The notes below the pieces were generated by a model. That model saw only the letters and a program-made list of their open reading frames with translations, did not search any database and was not told the origin of the DNA. Positions 7,196 through 16,482 of a stretch of DNA of 51,003 nucleotides are shown here, one piece after another. Source of the stretch: JBOHWJ01 sp050736615 (lineage in GTDB: Bacteria; Desulfobacterota; Binatia; Binatales; Binataceae); contig JBOHWL010000032.1 of NCBI GenBank assembly GCA_050736615.1, forward strand, positions 1 to 51,003, in the 5' to 3' direction. A program made the position numbers and the translations under genes. The first letter of the stretch is position 1; each line of letters begins with the position of its first letter.

Positions 7196-10100
7196 CTATT
7201 GCAAGCTGAGCTCAACGCGCGGGGCTGTTGCGTTGGCCTGAGGCTTCGGCGCTTGCACGAACAGTCGCGCCGGATTTATTTGCCGTGCGCTCAGATAAGC
7301 ACGCACCGCATCCGCACGCGTTTCCGCCAGGCGGCGCAAATCCTGGTCGTTGACGCTGATATGCTCCAGCATTAGCTTGGTCATCTGGTCCACCGGCAAC
7401 GATTTATCCAGCCCGATGAAGTTGCGCGGCTTGGGAAATTTCGCCGCCTTGTAGGCGCGCGTCAAATATTTTTTGTGTTCATCCTTGCTGACGGTTATCT
7501 CGTTTGGCTTGAGGTGCTGCCCGTCGGCCTCCAGCGCTTTGATCTTTTGCACTCTGACCTCGCGTTCGAGCTTGGCATCGCGCAAGCCGTCCGTGTCCAC
7601 CGCTGGATCGACCTGGCCAATAATCGTCAGGCTAAGGCCCTGACGGGCGCGCAGGGCTTTGGCGAGCGTGTCCAGTTTGCTACGACTGTCCGCCGTTAAC
7701 TTCGCATAGCCGGGGGTGAAATCGATATGATCGAGCTGTTGCTGTTTGCCGCCGAACGCGGAGGCCAGCAATTTAAATGGCGCGGCGGCGGCATTCACGA
7801 TGATGTTCTTGAGCGCGCTTAGAATCACGCCGCCCAGACTAAACTCCGGATCGGACAGTGAACCGGAGACCGGCACGTCGAGCTTGATTTGGCCCTGGGG
7901 GTTTTTCAGCAGAGCAACCGCCAGCCGTATCGGCAGGTTAATTGCGTTGGGACTTTCAACTTTGGAGCCGAAGGTAAGTTGATCAATAAAAATGTGATTT
8001 TGCGCGGTCAGCCGCCCTTGGTCGAGCAGGTAATGCACATCGATTGTGAGCGTGCCTTTGATAATCGGATAGCCAGTATATTTGGCTGAATAGGTCGAGA
8101 GCCGGGTCAATTCCACGCCGTCGGCCTTTGCTCCGAGATTGACGTAGGCCATCGGGGCGAGAGGATCGACCGAGCCGTTGATTGCGACGGGCGCGCTGTT
8201 GTTGACCTTGCCGCGCAACGACACGTCGGCTGGACGCCTCGAATTCGTGCCGAAGGCCCCAATCCTTCCATTAATGCCGGTGACGCGCGCGCTGTAATTG
8301 GGCCGGATGAAGTTATCCGTGTAGTCAATCCTGCCGTTGCGCATCACGAAACCACCGATGCTGATCACCGGTTTGGCCAACGCTGTGCGCGCCTCCGCCG
8401 CGGCACGGCTGGAGGGCGATAGCTGGGTACGGGGAGCTTGCGACGCCGACTTGGAACTTCCTTCGATGTCCTGCAAATTGAGCCGCCCGTCGGAATTCAG
8501 GATGATACCGGCCTGAAAATCGTTCAACGTCAATTCTCCGACATCGACTTGCGGACGTGCGCCGCCATAAGATGCGTTGATGTGGCTGGCTTGGAACGAG
8601 CGCCAGTGCGCGAACGGCCGCGAGGTCACTTTGTCGAGCACGCGCAAATTGGCCAGCGTGGCATCGCCGCTATAGTGCATGTGCAACTGATTGTTGACTT
8701 GCGCCAATTGGGTCGCCCCGTTCATGCTCAGTTCGGCATCCGCAATTGAGGCGTTGATCTGGCTGGTGAGGTAAGGATTCAGCGCCGCCAGGTTGAGGCG
8801 TTGGGTGGTGATGTGCAAATTCGCCTTGAGCGGCTGGGGTGCCGCGGTTCCGGTAATTTTGAAACTCCCGCGACTGACGGTGCCCGACGCGTCGAGCGCG
8901 ATTGGTTTCGCAAGATTGTTGGAAATGCCCTTTAACTCGAGGTTGAGCGGCGCGACGGTGAGATCGACGCGTTGTGGCGCCGAATCATCCACCAGATGAA
9001 CGCTGGTATCGCGCGCGTTAAATGAGGCGATCTGATACTTCCATTGCGAACTTGTGGGCGTGGGCGGCGGAGCCGGCACGGCGGTCCTTTGCCCCGGCGT
9101 GACTGGAGCCGCATGCCTGATCGCTTGCGCCGTTTGCGTGATCACGACGCGTTCGTGGCGTATCGCCGGTCCGGGTGCTGGCGCGGGCGGCTTTTCAACG
9201 CTTCCAGCTACTCCTTGTGCGGCGGGCGTCGCGGCCGCTTGAGTGCTCGATTGTGGTTCCGCCACCCCCATCAACGATAAAAGATTGATCGTGCCGTCGC
9301 GTTCGCGATGCACGAGCAGGTGCAATTGGCTCAACTGGACGTTACTGATATTGGCCTGATGCGTCGCCAAATCGAATTGCGCCACCGCCACGCTTAACTG
9401 TTTCCATTGCACCGGTTCTTCGCCGCCATTGGGCGCGGCCAATTGCACATTGTTGAGCGAAATAGTGGCCGGTTCCACCTGAAAATTGAATGGGCTGCCG
9501 TAATTCGCCATCACCTTGGCGTGGAGGCTCAGTTGCCCACTGGCGAGTTTGGCCGGCGCGGCCAGATGGACCAGCGGTTGTAGCGGGGGCAACGCGATTT
9601 GGTCCATGGTGAGATTAGTCATCATTTGCGAGCGCGGATAATTAAGTGTTCCATCGACCGCGAGGGTGCCGCTGCCAAGTTTCGCGCTCGCGTTGAAATT
9701 CGCCGGCGTGGTTCCGCGCGTCGCGAAATTCTGCAGCGCGAAATGGATCGCGGTGAGGGACACGGTGGCGGGTTGAGGTCCGCGATTGTCGGTCACATTG
9801 ATCACGCTTTGTGAAAGGTCGAAGGATTTCACCGACACGTCCGCCTGCGTGCCTTGCGTATTTTTGGCCGCGGGAGTGGCCGGTGGCGGCTGCGTCGATT
9901 GACCTGTCAAGGTTGAAAGATTGGTCGTGCCGTCGCGGTTTAGCACCAGATAGGTGGTCAGGCCAATCAACTGGATCGAATTGAAAGCGGCGAAATCGCG
10001 CATCGGTTCGACATTGCTCAGGCCAGCCTGGGCGTGCACCAGTGAAAGCAGCGGGGCGGATGTCCGGTTGCGCACGTCTAGGTTGTCAAACGCCACGGTG

Positions 10101-10996
10101 CCGGCCACGCGCATCACCGGCGCGGTGGTTGAATTCACAAAATGCACCCGCAGCCGGCATGACAGCGTCCCTTTGGAAATTTTGAGCGGAATGCGGCTGG
10201 GCAGATAAGCGACGTAGCGCGGCAGTTCGAGATGCTCCAAGTGCAAGTCCAGGACCGATTCCGGCGGTGAGCTGAACGGCAGCGCTCTGCCCGTAATTCG
10301 CAGCGGACTGCCGCCGTCGATCACCATCTCCAGCAAAGGTTGCACATAAACATTGACGTACGCGGGCAGATTCGCCACGAACGGCACCCCGATCTGCAGG
10401 TCGTTGATTGTGTGATGTTGATGCAGCACGCGATCGTCGAAATCGACCATCCCGTTTTTCAGCCGGAGGTTGGAAACCGAAAAACGCGTTGGTCCGCTTT
10501 TGGGTTTGGAGGGCGAGCTTTGCAGCAGGTCAGAAAAATTGAACTGTTCGTCGCCGGTGCGGATAACGTGAACTAGCGGCTGATCGACTTCGAGCGCACT
10601 GATGATTGGCGCCAGTTTGAACAGCGACCACCATGATGCCTGCACATGCAGGCGCGCGATTTGTACGAACGGCTGCGGCGTGCCGCGCTGGCTGATATCA
10701 ATTTTGTCAAGGTTGAGATTGAGTGTGTAAGGATTGAAATGGATAGACCCGACCTTAATCGGCCGCTTGATACTGGCCGCCAGCGTGCCGGTCACGTAAC
10801 GGCCAACCAGCGGTGGCACGGCGAAAAAGCCGAGCAGCGTGAACAGCACGAATGCCGCCAACACTCCGATTCCAATATTGCGTGCCAGGCGCGAGCGGAG
10901 GAAGCGCAATATCCCTTCGGCCGATCTTTTTGCGTGCCGCATTACCGGTAAAAAGCTAGCCCATCCGAACGCATCGGCGCCACTGCGGCGGCCCAT
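7196..10996 (-). CDS. DUF748/AsmA-like envelope protein with OmpA-like C-terminus
   Basis: 1266 residues. One membrane anchor (about 38-62, IGVLAAFVLFTLLGFF) is followed by a very long beta-rich periplasmic region with AsmA/TamB-family repeats: NLDKIDIS, SLFKLAPIISALEVDQPLVHVIR, and late in the protein YPIIKGTLTIDVHYLLDQGRL and INLPIRLAVALLKNPQGQIKLDVPVSGSLSDPEFSLG, which are typical of DUF748. From about residue 1090 a degenerate OmpA-like module starts (HIDFTPGYAKLTADSRSKL). A Pro/Ala/Thr-rich linker sits near the middle. Such proteins are thought to bridge inner and outer membranes and help move lipids. An alternative start is ATG 10942 (MRHAKRS), nearer the anchor. No close operon partner. 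Confidence 0.85.
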   Translation of the reverse strand: MGRRSGADAFGWASFLPVMRHAKRSAEGILRFLRSRLARNIGIGVLAAFVLFTLLGFFAVPPLVGRYVTGTLAASIKRPIKVGSIHFNPYTLNLNLDKIDISQRGTPQPFVQIARLHVQASWWSLFKLAPIISALEVDQPLVHVIRTGDEQFNFSDLLQSSPSKPKSGPTRFSVSNLRLKNGMVDFDDRVLHQHHTINDLQIGVPFVANLPAYVNVYVQPLLEMVIDGGSPLRITGRALPFSSPPESVLDLHLEHLELPRYVAYLPSRIPLKISKGTLSCRLRVHFVNSTTAPVMRVAGTVAFDNLDVRNRTSAPLLSLVHAQAGLSNVEPMRDFAAFNSIQLIGLTTYLVLNRDGTTNLSTLTGQSTQPPPATPAAKNTQGTQADVSVKSFDLSQSVINVTDNRGPQPATVSLTAIHFALQNFATRGTTPANFNASAKLGSGTLAVDGTLNYPRSQMMTNLTMDQIALPPLQPLVHLAAPAKLASGQLSLHAKVMANYGSPFNFQVEPATISLNNVQLAAPNGGEEPVQWKQLSVAVAQFDLATHQANISNVQLSQLHLLVHRERDGTINLLSLMGVAEPQSSTQAAATPAAQGVAGSVEKPPAPAPGPAIRHERVVITQTAQAIRHAAPVTPGQRTAVPAPPPTPTSSQWKYQIASFNARDTSVHLVDDSAPQRVDLTVAPLNLELKGISNNLAKPIALDASGTVSRGSFKITGTAAPQPLKANLHITTQRLNLAALNPYLTSQINASIADAELSMNGATQLAQVNNQLHMHYSGDATLANLRVLDKVTSRPFAHWRSFQASHINASYGGARPQVDVGELTLNDFQAGIILNSDGRLNLQDIEGSSKSASQAPRTQLSPSSRAAAEARTALAKPVISIGGFVMRNGRIDYTDNFIRPNYSARVTGINGRIGAFGTNSRRPADVSLRGKVNNSAPVAINGSVDPLAPMAYVNLGAKADGVELTRLSTYSAKYTGYPIIKGTLTIDVHYLLDQGRLTAQNHIFIDQLTFGSKVESPNAINLPIRLAVALLKNPQGQIKLDVPVSGSLSDPEFSLGGVILSALKNIIVNAAAAPFKLLASAFGGKQQQLDHIDFTPGYAKLTADSRSKLDTLAKALRARQGLSLTIIGQVDPAVDTDGLRDAKLEREVRVQKIKALEADGQHLKPNEITVSKDEHKKYLTRAYKAAKFPKPRNFIGLDKSLPVDQMTKLMLEHISVNDQDLRRLAETRADAVRAYLSARQINPARLFVQAPKPQANATAPRVELSLQ

Positions 10997-11144
10997 TCGA
11001 AGAACAGCGCCACCGCGCGAATCTTCAACGCAAAGATCAGTCAGAGGGCTGGCCGCCGTCGCGAAGGCTCGTGATCCGCGGCGATTACCTCGTCAAAGCG
11101 AAGCCGAGTGTGCGGTTGAAATGCTGAGAATGCCGCGTTAAAGC

Positions 11145-12062
11145 ATGGCAGTGGGGATCGCGACGATGGTGACCACGACGCATCCTGACGCCGAGTTGGT
11201 GCCGTATTTGCGCGGCGAACTGCAGGGTGGGCAACGCGAACGCATTGCGCATCATCTCAAACACTGTGCCCGTTGCGCTGAACTGGTCGACTCTTTCGCC
11301 GTCGGCTTGCGCGACTTGAGCCGGCGCATCGAAATCCCGGCACCGCAATGGGCGCAGTGCGAAGCGTCACAACCACGCACCCCCATTTTTAAGCTGCTCG
11401 CCGCCGTGGCACTCAACGTGACCATTTTCGGCGTCTTGCTATTCCTTCCCGCGGGCACTTTGCACTGGCGTCGCGCCTGGTTCTTCCTGGCCGTGGTGCT
11501 GGTCTGTTCGATGGCAACGATGTTTGGCATCTTCAGGCGAAGGGAAGAGTTGCTGGATGAACGATTCAAGCCGCCAATTCAACGGGAACAACCGCTATCT
11601 GATAAATTCGTGCTGACGGGTGTTCTCGCCAGCTTTAGCGGCCTGGTCGTCCTGATTCCCCTCGACCGATTCCACTTCCATCTGATTGGCACGCCGAGTG
11701 GAGCGATTTCGGTGCTGGGGCTGGCTCTCTTTATTGCGGGATGGACCATTCTCTCGCTGTCTTTTCGGGAAAACGCCTACGCCGCGCCAGTTGTGAAACA
11801 TCAGGCCGAAAAGCATCAGGTCGTGATCGATACTGGTGTCTATCGTATCGTTCGTCATCCCATGTACGCGGGCTTTGTACCGCTGATGGTCGGGATGGCG
11901 CTGTGGCTGCAGTCTTATACCGCGGCGGCGTTTGCGATCGTTCCGATTACGCTGTTGGCACTTCGCATTATTTTCGAAGAACGCTTCCTCACGCGCGAGT
12001 TGAAGGATTACGCAGCCTATACCGGGCGCGTCCGCTACAGGTTGATTCCTTTCATATGGTGA
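11145..12062 (+). CDS. Zinc-finger domain fused to ICMT-like membrane methyltransferase
   Basis: 305 residues. Residues 12-55 look like an anti-sigma-type zinc finger: HPDAELVPYLRGEL, then HHLKHCARCAELVDSF with the H-x3-C-x2-C ligands. After a linker, several hydrophobic segments follow (about 85-105, 112-130, 160-180, 190-210). The C-terminus carries the isoprenylcysteine carboxyl methyltransferase/PEMT signature: YRIVRHPMYAGF, then IIFEERFLTREL and YAAYTGRVRYRLIPFIW. The C-domain would use S-adenosylmethionine at the inner membrane to methylate a lipid or lipophilic carboxylate. The finger may sense metal or redox state, or bind a sigma factor. The ATG at 11166 is an alternative start with a GGGG upstream. 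Both halves are clear; the biological role is not. Confidence 0.8.
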   Translation: MAVGIATMVTTTHPDAELVPYLRGELQGGQRERIAHHLKHCARCAELVDSFAVGLRDLSRRIEIPAPQWAQCEASQPRTPIFKLLAAVALNVTIFGVLLFLPAGTLHWRRAWFFLAVVLVCSMATMFGIFRRREELLDERFKPPIQREQPLSDKFVLTGVLASFSGLVVLIPLDRFHFHLIGTPSGAISVLGLALFIAGWTILSLSFRENAYAAPVVKHQAEKHQVVIDTGVYRIVRHPMYAGFVPLMVGMALWLQSYTAAAFAIVPITLLALRIIFEERFLTRELKDYAAYTGRVRYRLIPFIW

Positions 12063-12499
12063 TCCGCGTCGGATCGGCGTCGTATCACTGACGGGAATTT
12101 TCGATAAACCTGAGCATATGCCAGGCGCACTCGGGCGGGCATGGTCGCGGCCGGATGATACGAGTCGCCGGGTAATACCAACAGCCGCGAATGGGCAATC
12201 CGGCCCTGATATTCACGCATTTTCTCGAGCGACAGCAAAGCGTTGTCATCCGTGGTGATGATCAATGTGGGCGCCTCGATATGCGCAAGCCGCTCCGTCA
12301 CGTCAATGCGGCCGGCGGCAGTGGTGGTTGCCGCCACGCGTACGTCGGGATTGGTCGCCGCCATCATTTCGTCCCACCATCGCGCCAGTTCCTCCGGAGC
12401 GGCGCGCCCGAGGCGTTTTCGCTGCTGCGTCTCTTCCGCCCAACCGCGCACACCGTCATGTCGGATTCGCTCGGAAAAAGTCCGAGCCGCCTGTATCAC
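12035..12499 (-). pseudogene. 3' remnant of an alpha/beta-hydrolase
   Basis: The frame encodes only the C-terminal half of a lactonase-like alpha/beta hydrolase: a cap-domain piece (RWWDEMMAATNPDV), IEAPTLIITTDDNAL carrying the acid residue, and GDSYHPAATMPARVRLAY with the catalytic His. The nucleophile elbow GxSxG and the whole N-terminal half are missing. An in-frame TGA at 12527-12529 blocks the frame just upstream, and the GTG at 12499 has no convincing ribosome site. It lies 63 nt behind the MetE-like gene on the same strand and overlaps the end of the convergent methyltransferase gene by 28 bases. A decayed gene is the simplest reading. Confidence 0.7.
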
Positions 12500-12562
12500 T
12501 GATACGGAAGGGCGCGCTTGAGACCGTCAGCGAACTGGAGCGTTTGGGATAATCGGCTCCGC

Positions 12563-13702
12563 CTAGTATAGCGCGCGCGAAGCGATTTTGGCTCCTTCGG
12601 CCATCGCGGCCAACTTCGCCCAGGTGATCTTCGAGTCCACCGGCATATATCCGGCGATGGTGGCGAAGCCGCAATCAGTGCCCGCAACCACATTCTCACG
12701 GCCGACCACGCCGGCCAGATTGCGGATACGCTGGGCCACCAGTTCCGGATGCTCGATGAAATTGTTGGTCGAATCGATTACGCCCGGGATCAGCAGCTTG
12801 CCGTCGGGCAGTTTGACTTCCTTGAATACCGCCCATTCGTGTTCATGGCGGGGATTGGCGCCTTCATAGGAAATTCCCGCGGCGTGCGCCCTGAGCACTA
12901 TGTCGATAATTTCGCGCAGGGGGATGTCGCGATGATGCGGGCCTTCGTAGTTGCCCCAGCATAAATGGATACGCACGCGGTCTGCGGGAATGCCGGCGAG
13001 GGCGTGATTGAGCGCTTCGACGTGCATCTCCGCCATTTTGCGGAATTCCGCCACGCTCGCGTCGGGGAACTGGATATGCCGGCCCATCGCGAGGTCGGGA
13101 CAATCCACCTGCAGCAGGAAACCGGCCTGATTGATCGCCTGGTATTCGTTCCTCATCGCGTCGGCGAGCGCCGCCAGGTAGCTTTCATGCGTCTTGTAAT
13201 AGTGATTGCCGAGGAAAATCGAGATCACTCCGGGCGACGCCGCGCTCATAAAGGCTTCGGCTGGTGGCGTTTGAGAAATCGCCGCCCGCAGATTCCCGGT
13301 ATCCGTGAGGACCGCTTCGCGATCGCGATAGGCAATCGCGCCGGTGCACGCCGGACGTTTTAGCGTCTCGATGACGCGCATGCGGGCGAAGCGTTCGCCG
13401 AATTCCGGATAATCCGCCAAATCGGCGAGTGGCAGCACGTCGGCTTCGCCTTCGAAGCCGCTCAGGCGGTCCTTTACGTAGGTTGCGTAGGAAGGCTTGC
13501 CCGCTTCGCCATCATTGACAATATCGACACCGGCGGCGATCTGCTTGCGCACCATTTCCTCAACCGCCGAGCGTACACGGGCGCCGAGTTCGCCGGCGTC
13601 CTTCGCGCCGCGTTCTTGCGCGGCAATCAGCGCCAATAGGTCGTCAGGCCGCGGCAGGCTGCCGGTATGCGTGGTCAGGATACGTTCGCTGCTCCGCTTC
13701 AT
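12563..13702 (-). CDS. Cobalamin-independent methionine synthase-type (MetE C-domain/UROD-like) protein
   Basis: 379 residues, one TIM barrel similar to the catalytic domain of MetE and to epoxyalkane:coenzyme M transferase. It begins with ILTTHTGSLPRP. Zinc-site residues are visible as HLCWGNYEG (about 247-255, His and Cys) and GTDCGF near the C-terminus (Cys). It lacks the N-terminal half of full MetE, so it probably moves a methyl or alkyl group between small thiols rather than using methyltetrahydrofolate polyglutamate. Such single-domain paralogues often sit in catabolic clusters, in keeping with the many LLM genes here. The ATG at 13702 is preceded by GGGAGAG. Family is firm; acceptor unknown. 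Confidence 0.88.
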   Translation of the reverse strand: MKRSSERILTTHTGSLPRPDDLLALIAAQERGAKDAGELGARVRSAVEEMVRKQIAAGVDIVNDGEAGKPSYATYVKDRLSGFEGEADVLPLADLADYPEFGERFARMRVIETLKRPACTGAIAYRDREAVLTDTGNLRAAISQTPPAEAFMSAASPGVISIFLGNHYYKTHESYLAALADAMRNEYQAINQAGFLLQVDCPDLAMGRHIQFPDASVAEFRKMAEMHVEALNHALAGIPADRVRIHLCWGNYEGPHHRDIPLREIIDIVLRAHAAGISYEGANPRHEHEWAVFKEVKLPDGKLLIPGVIDSTNNFIEHPELVAQRIRNLAGVVGRENVVAGTDCGFATIAGYMPVDSKITWAKLAAMAEGAKIASRALY

Positions 13703-13802
13703 TTCCGTCTCTCCCGTTTTAATTGGAAAGCGCTCGAAGCCTACGCTCCTGGCCTTCGTGTTAGCAACGGAAGGGAATGAAAATTTTCATGGGTGCAAAT
13801 AA

Positions 13803-13854
13803 GGGCGGCGTGCCCGGGCAGCTTGGATACCACGCCGGCCGAGCCTCGCCGCCC
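13803..13854 (-). terminator. Probable terminator of the downstream exported-protein gene
   Basis: An 8-bp inverted repeat GGGCGGCG/CGCCGCCC, with further G/C pairing possible in its 36-nt loop, is followed on the minus strand by TTATTT. It lies about 40 nt after the stop of the gene ending at 13895. Confidence 0.5.
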
Positions 13855-13894
13855 TCACCTTCATCATCGGGTAACATTCAGGCGCGCGACCGAG

Positions 13895-14839
13895 TTAGTC
13901 CCTGCCACGGTGCGAGTACCTGGCGTGATTCATCATGTCGCCCATGCCGTTGACGAACTTCGAGCCGAAGAACAAGAAGAAGTTACTCGGCACCGGCGCG
14001 ATCGCGCCGCCGTCTTTGACCGCTTCCTGAATATCTCCAACCGAGTTGATTCCGCTGGTGCCGGCCGCATTGGGCCAATCTTTGGGATTGGTCACCAGCA
14101 CGGTGACCACCTGCCACCATATCGGCTTGGTGACCAAATCCATATTGATCACGTGCGAATGGTTGGGTGTCGGCACGAAGACGTTCGCCTGCGGGCTGGC
14201 CGGAAGCTTGCCCAGTGCCACGAGCGCCGGAAACAAATCGACGCTGGAAGCGTGCATCGTGCAGGTGCCCGGCGGCGAGCCCGGATTGGGGCACTGCGTG
14301 TACACTGCTGGAGTCGTCTTGAATCCTTCGGGAATGGCGCCGAACAGCTTAATCAATGTGTTGCCGAGCGCGGGTCCGCATAGCGTAGTGGTCCGTACTC
14401 CAGGCGGACAGGCCAGCGCGTCATTGGGGTTCTGGTCGTTATTCGTGGAGAAGAACGGGACAATGACGTAGAGCTTGTTGGTTTGACTGGTCGGCTGACC
14501 CGCTTGCGGGCTCTGAGCTGGGTTGTCGCCCACCTGGCAGATCGGGAATTGGAACTCGCCCGTGTCGATGTCGGCGGGAATGCCGTTGAAGTTCAGGTCA
14601 TCATCGCTCTGATCAACGCAATCATAGTTTTGGGTGTAGTTGAACATGAGTAGCTTGCCATTGCCGTAAGCAAAAGTCTCATTATGCAACAGCGTCGGCA
14701 TTGATTGGTTCGCTTGTTGCTGGCCAGTATCGGATCGGTGCCGCTGGCCCGCATTTGCGCTCGGTGTCAATGCAATTCCGATTGCCAGAACAACGGCAAG
14801 CGCCGCACCTGTCATCAGCCGAAACAGTGGAATCCTCAT
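13895..14839 (-). CDS. Exported protein of unknown function (tandem paralogue A)
   Basis: 314 residues from the ATG at 14839, chosen for its GGGAGGAG ribosome site 4 nt away. A signal peptide covers about residues 1-31 (ending SANA-GQ). The mature protein has FAYGNGKLLMFNYTQNYDCVDQ, DLNFNGIPADIDTGEFQFPICQVGD, a proline-rich CPNPGSPPGTCTMHASSVDLFPALVALG, VPTPNHSHVINM and WWQVVTVLVTNPKDWP. Conserved cysteines suggest several disulfides. The paralogue at 15292-16173 shares all of these blocks. The C-terminus has NHARYSHRGRD. I do not recognise a characterised family; the His-containing segments and the Asp-rich DQSDDDLNFNG loop suggest metal binding. No catalytic motif is visible. Confidence 0.75.
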   Translation of the reverse strand: MRIPLFRLMTGAALAVVLAIGIALTPSANAGQRHRSDTGQQQANQSMPTLLHNETFAYGNGKLLMFNYTQNYDCVDQSDDDLNFNGIPADIDTGEFQFPICQVGDNPAQSPQAGQPTSQTNKLYVIVPFFSTNNDQNPNDALACPPGVRTTTLCGPALGNTLIKLFGAIPEGFKTTPAVYTQCPNPGSPPGTCTMHASSVDLFPALVALGKLPASPQANVFVPTPNHSHVINMDLVTKPIWWQVVTVLVTNPKDWPNAAGTSGINSVGDIQEAVKDGGAIAPVPSNFFLFFGSKFVNGMGDMMNHARYSHRGRD

Positions 14840-15209
14840 AAACTCCTCCCGTACGGGGTTCCTGAGTGTTCCCCCCCACTGTTTAAATCCGGTCCGGCAC
14901 ACAATCCTCCCTGGTTAACGTGCGTTGGCCCCCCACAACACTGTACGAACGCGCCGCGCGTTCGGATTACTCAGTCAGATTCCAAAAAAGGCGAATTGGC
15001 TGTGCCGTACTGAGGTTCAATTTCCTGGATGAAGATATGGCCAGAGGAAGCTTCAAACAAATCAGCGCGCAGCGCCTGGCGTGGCAGGGTTTGTACTTTA
15101 TTTTTCGGTGCATTAGCCATTTGGCCCAACTGTGTCGATCAAGTGAGCGAAAGAACATGCCGGGCAGGGTGGTGGCCGACCTCAAAGTCGTGCCCGGGGG
15201 CGGAAAAGG
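14840..15209. other. Intergenic gap between tandem paralogues
   Basis: 370 bases between the two exported-protein genes. Apart from the terminator at its right end and the upstream region of paralogue A, I see no gene, repeat or clear promoter in it; the short open frames have no ribosome sites or family features. Confidence 0.5.
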
Positions 15210-15236
15210 GAAGCCGTCCTCGCGGGCGACGGCTTC
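15210..15236 (-). terminator. Intrinsic terminator of paralogue B
   Basis: A perfect 9-bp stem GAAGCCGTC/GACGGCTTC with a 9-nt loop, followed on the minus strand by CCTTTTCC, 55 nt after the stop at 15292. Confidence 0.7.
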
Positions 15237-15291
15237 TCAGTTCAAGCGTGGTTCGGCTCAGGCGTATAGAAGCCGTGACGCTGTCCAGTGT

Positions 15292-16173
15292 TTAACCATG
15301 ACCATGTTGATGACCGTGTGTTTGATGATGCATCCCACCCATGACCTGCGAACCGAAGAACAGGAAGAAATTGGTCGGTACGTCAGGCAGCGCGCCGCCC
15401 GCTTTCTGCGCCGCCTGCATGGCTCTGACTGAGGTGATGCCGCTTGAGCCGTCGGCCGCCGGCCAGTCACTCGGATCAGTCACTAGCACGGTGATGACCT
15501 GCCACCACACCGACTTCTTCTGGCGCAAGTCCATATTGATCACGTGGTCATGATTCGGTGTCGGCACGAAAATGTTTTCCTTGGGCGAAGCTGGAATTTT
15601 GCCCAACGCGACCAGGGCTGGAAACAGGTCAAGGCTGGACGCGTGAGTCGTGCAGGTGCCCGGCGGCGAACCCGGATTGGGGCATTGCACAGACACCAGC
15701 GGATTGGTCTTGAAGCCCTCGGGAATCGCACCGAACAGCGAAATCAACGTGTTGCCGAGGGCAGGGCCGCATAGCGTGGTGGGTCGCACTCCTGCCGGGC
15801 AGGCCAGTGCGTCGTTGGGATTCTGATCGTTATCGAGCGAAAAGAACGGCACCAGCACATACAACTTATCGGTCTTGGCTACACTTAGACCGGTAGGATC
15901 CTGAGTCGGAGCGTCGCCCACTTGACAAATGGGAAACTGGAATTCTCCCGGGTCCGACTCCATCATGACCCCATTGAAGTTCAGATCATTGGCCGGCTGA
16001 TCGACGCAGTCGTAGTTCTCCGTGTAAGTGAAAACCAAATTTTTGCCGTTCCCAAACGCGGCGGTCTGATTGGGCGCGAGCGTCGATGATCCGGCTTGGG
16101 CAAACGCCGTACCTCCGGCTAGCATGGCGGCGACTGCCATCGCCAGCATCACTCGAAGCGCTGGAATCCTCAT
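15292..16173 (-). CDS. Exported protein of unknown function (tandem paralogue B) with His-rich tail
   Basis: 293 residues from the ATG at 16173, preceded by the same GGAGGAGTTTA leader as its paralogue. The signal peptide ends near GTAFA-QAG. It shares with paralogue A the blocks FGNGKNLVFTYTENYDCVDQ, LNFNGVMMESDPGEFQFPICQVGD, NDQNPNDALACP, LCGPALGNTLISLFGAIPEGFKT, CPNPGSPPGTCTTHASSLDLFPALVALGK, VPTPNHDHVINM and NFFLFFGS. It ends in a histidine-rich tail (MHHQTHGHQHGHG), a likely metal-binding extension that is weaker in the paralogue. Four or more conserved cysteines point to an oxidised, extracytoplasmic protein. The pair arose by tandem duplication. Function unknown. Confidence 0.75.
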   Translation of the reverse strand: MRIPALRVMLAMAVAAMLAGGTAFAQAGSSTLAPNQTAAFGNGKNLVFTYTENYDCVDQPANDLNFNGVMMESDPGEFQFPICQVGDAPTQDPTGLSVAKTDKLYVLVPFFSLDNDQNPNDALACPAGVRPTTLCGPALGNTLISLFGAIPEGFKTNPLVSVQCPNPGSPPGTCTTHASSLDLFPALVALGKIPASPKENIFVPTPNHDHVINMDLRQKKSVWWQVITVLVTDPSDWPAADGSSGITSVRAMQAAQKAGGALPDVPTNFFLFFGSQVMGGMHHQTHGHQHGHG

Positions 16174-16482
16174 TAAACTCCTCCCTCTCTGATGTAGAAT
16201 GTTCCCATCTACCGTCACTTACGGACGCCGAATGGATTTGGATTGAGAGGAGGAGTCTTCGAAAATCGATCGTGCCTGCCGCCGCACGGCATTTGTATTG
16301 GCGGCGATGCCTTCAGATGAGACTTGGCGCGGACGAGAGACGTTTCCGAACGCGAACCGCCATTGGGCGTGCGGCTGTCTCCTGCGAAGCGCTGTGGCAG
16401 CAAACGGAAGTTACCAAAAAAGGAATTAAAACTATCGGTTCATTTCTCCCGCGCTTATCGCGGCCGCAAGATGGTATCTCCC
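16174..16482. other. Intergenic gap without a supported gene
   Basis: 309 bases between paralogue B and the small gene at 16483. Short frames here lack ribosome sites and family features. The region should hold the promoter of paralogue B, but I cannot place it with confidence. Confidence 0.4.
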
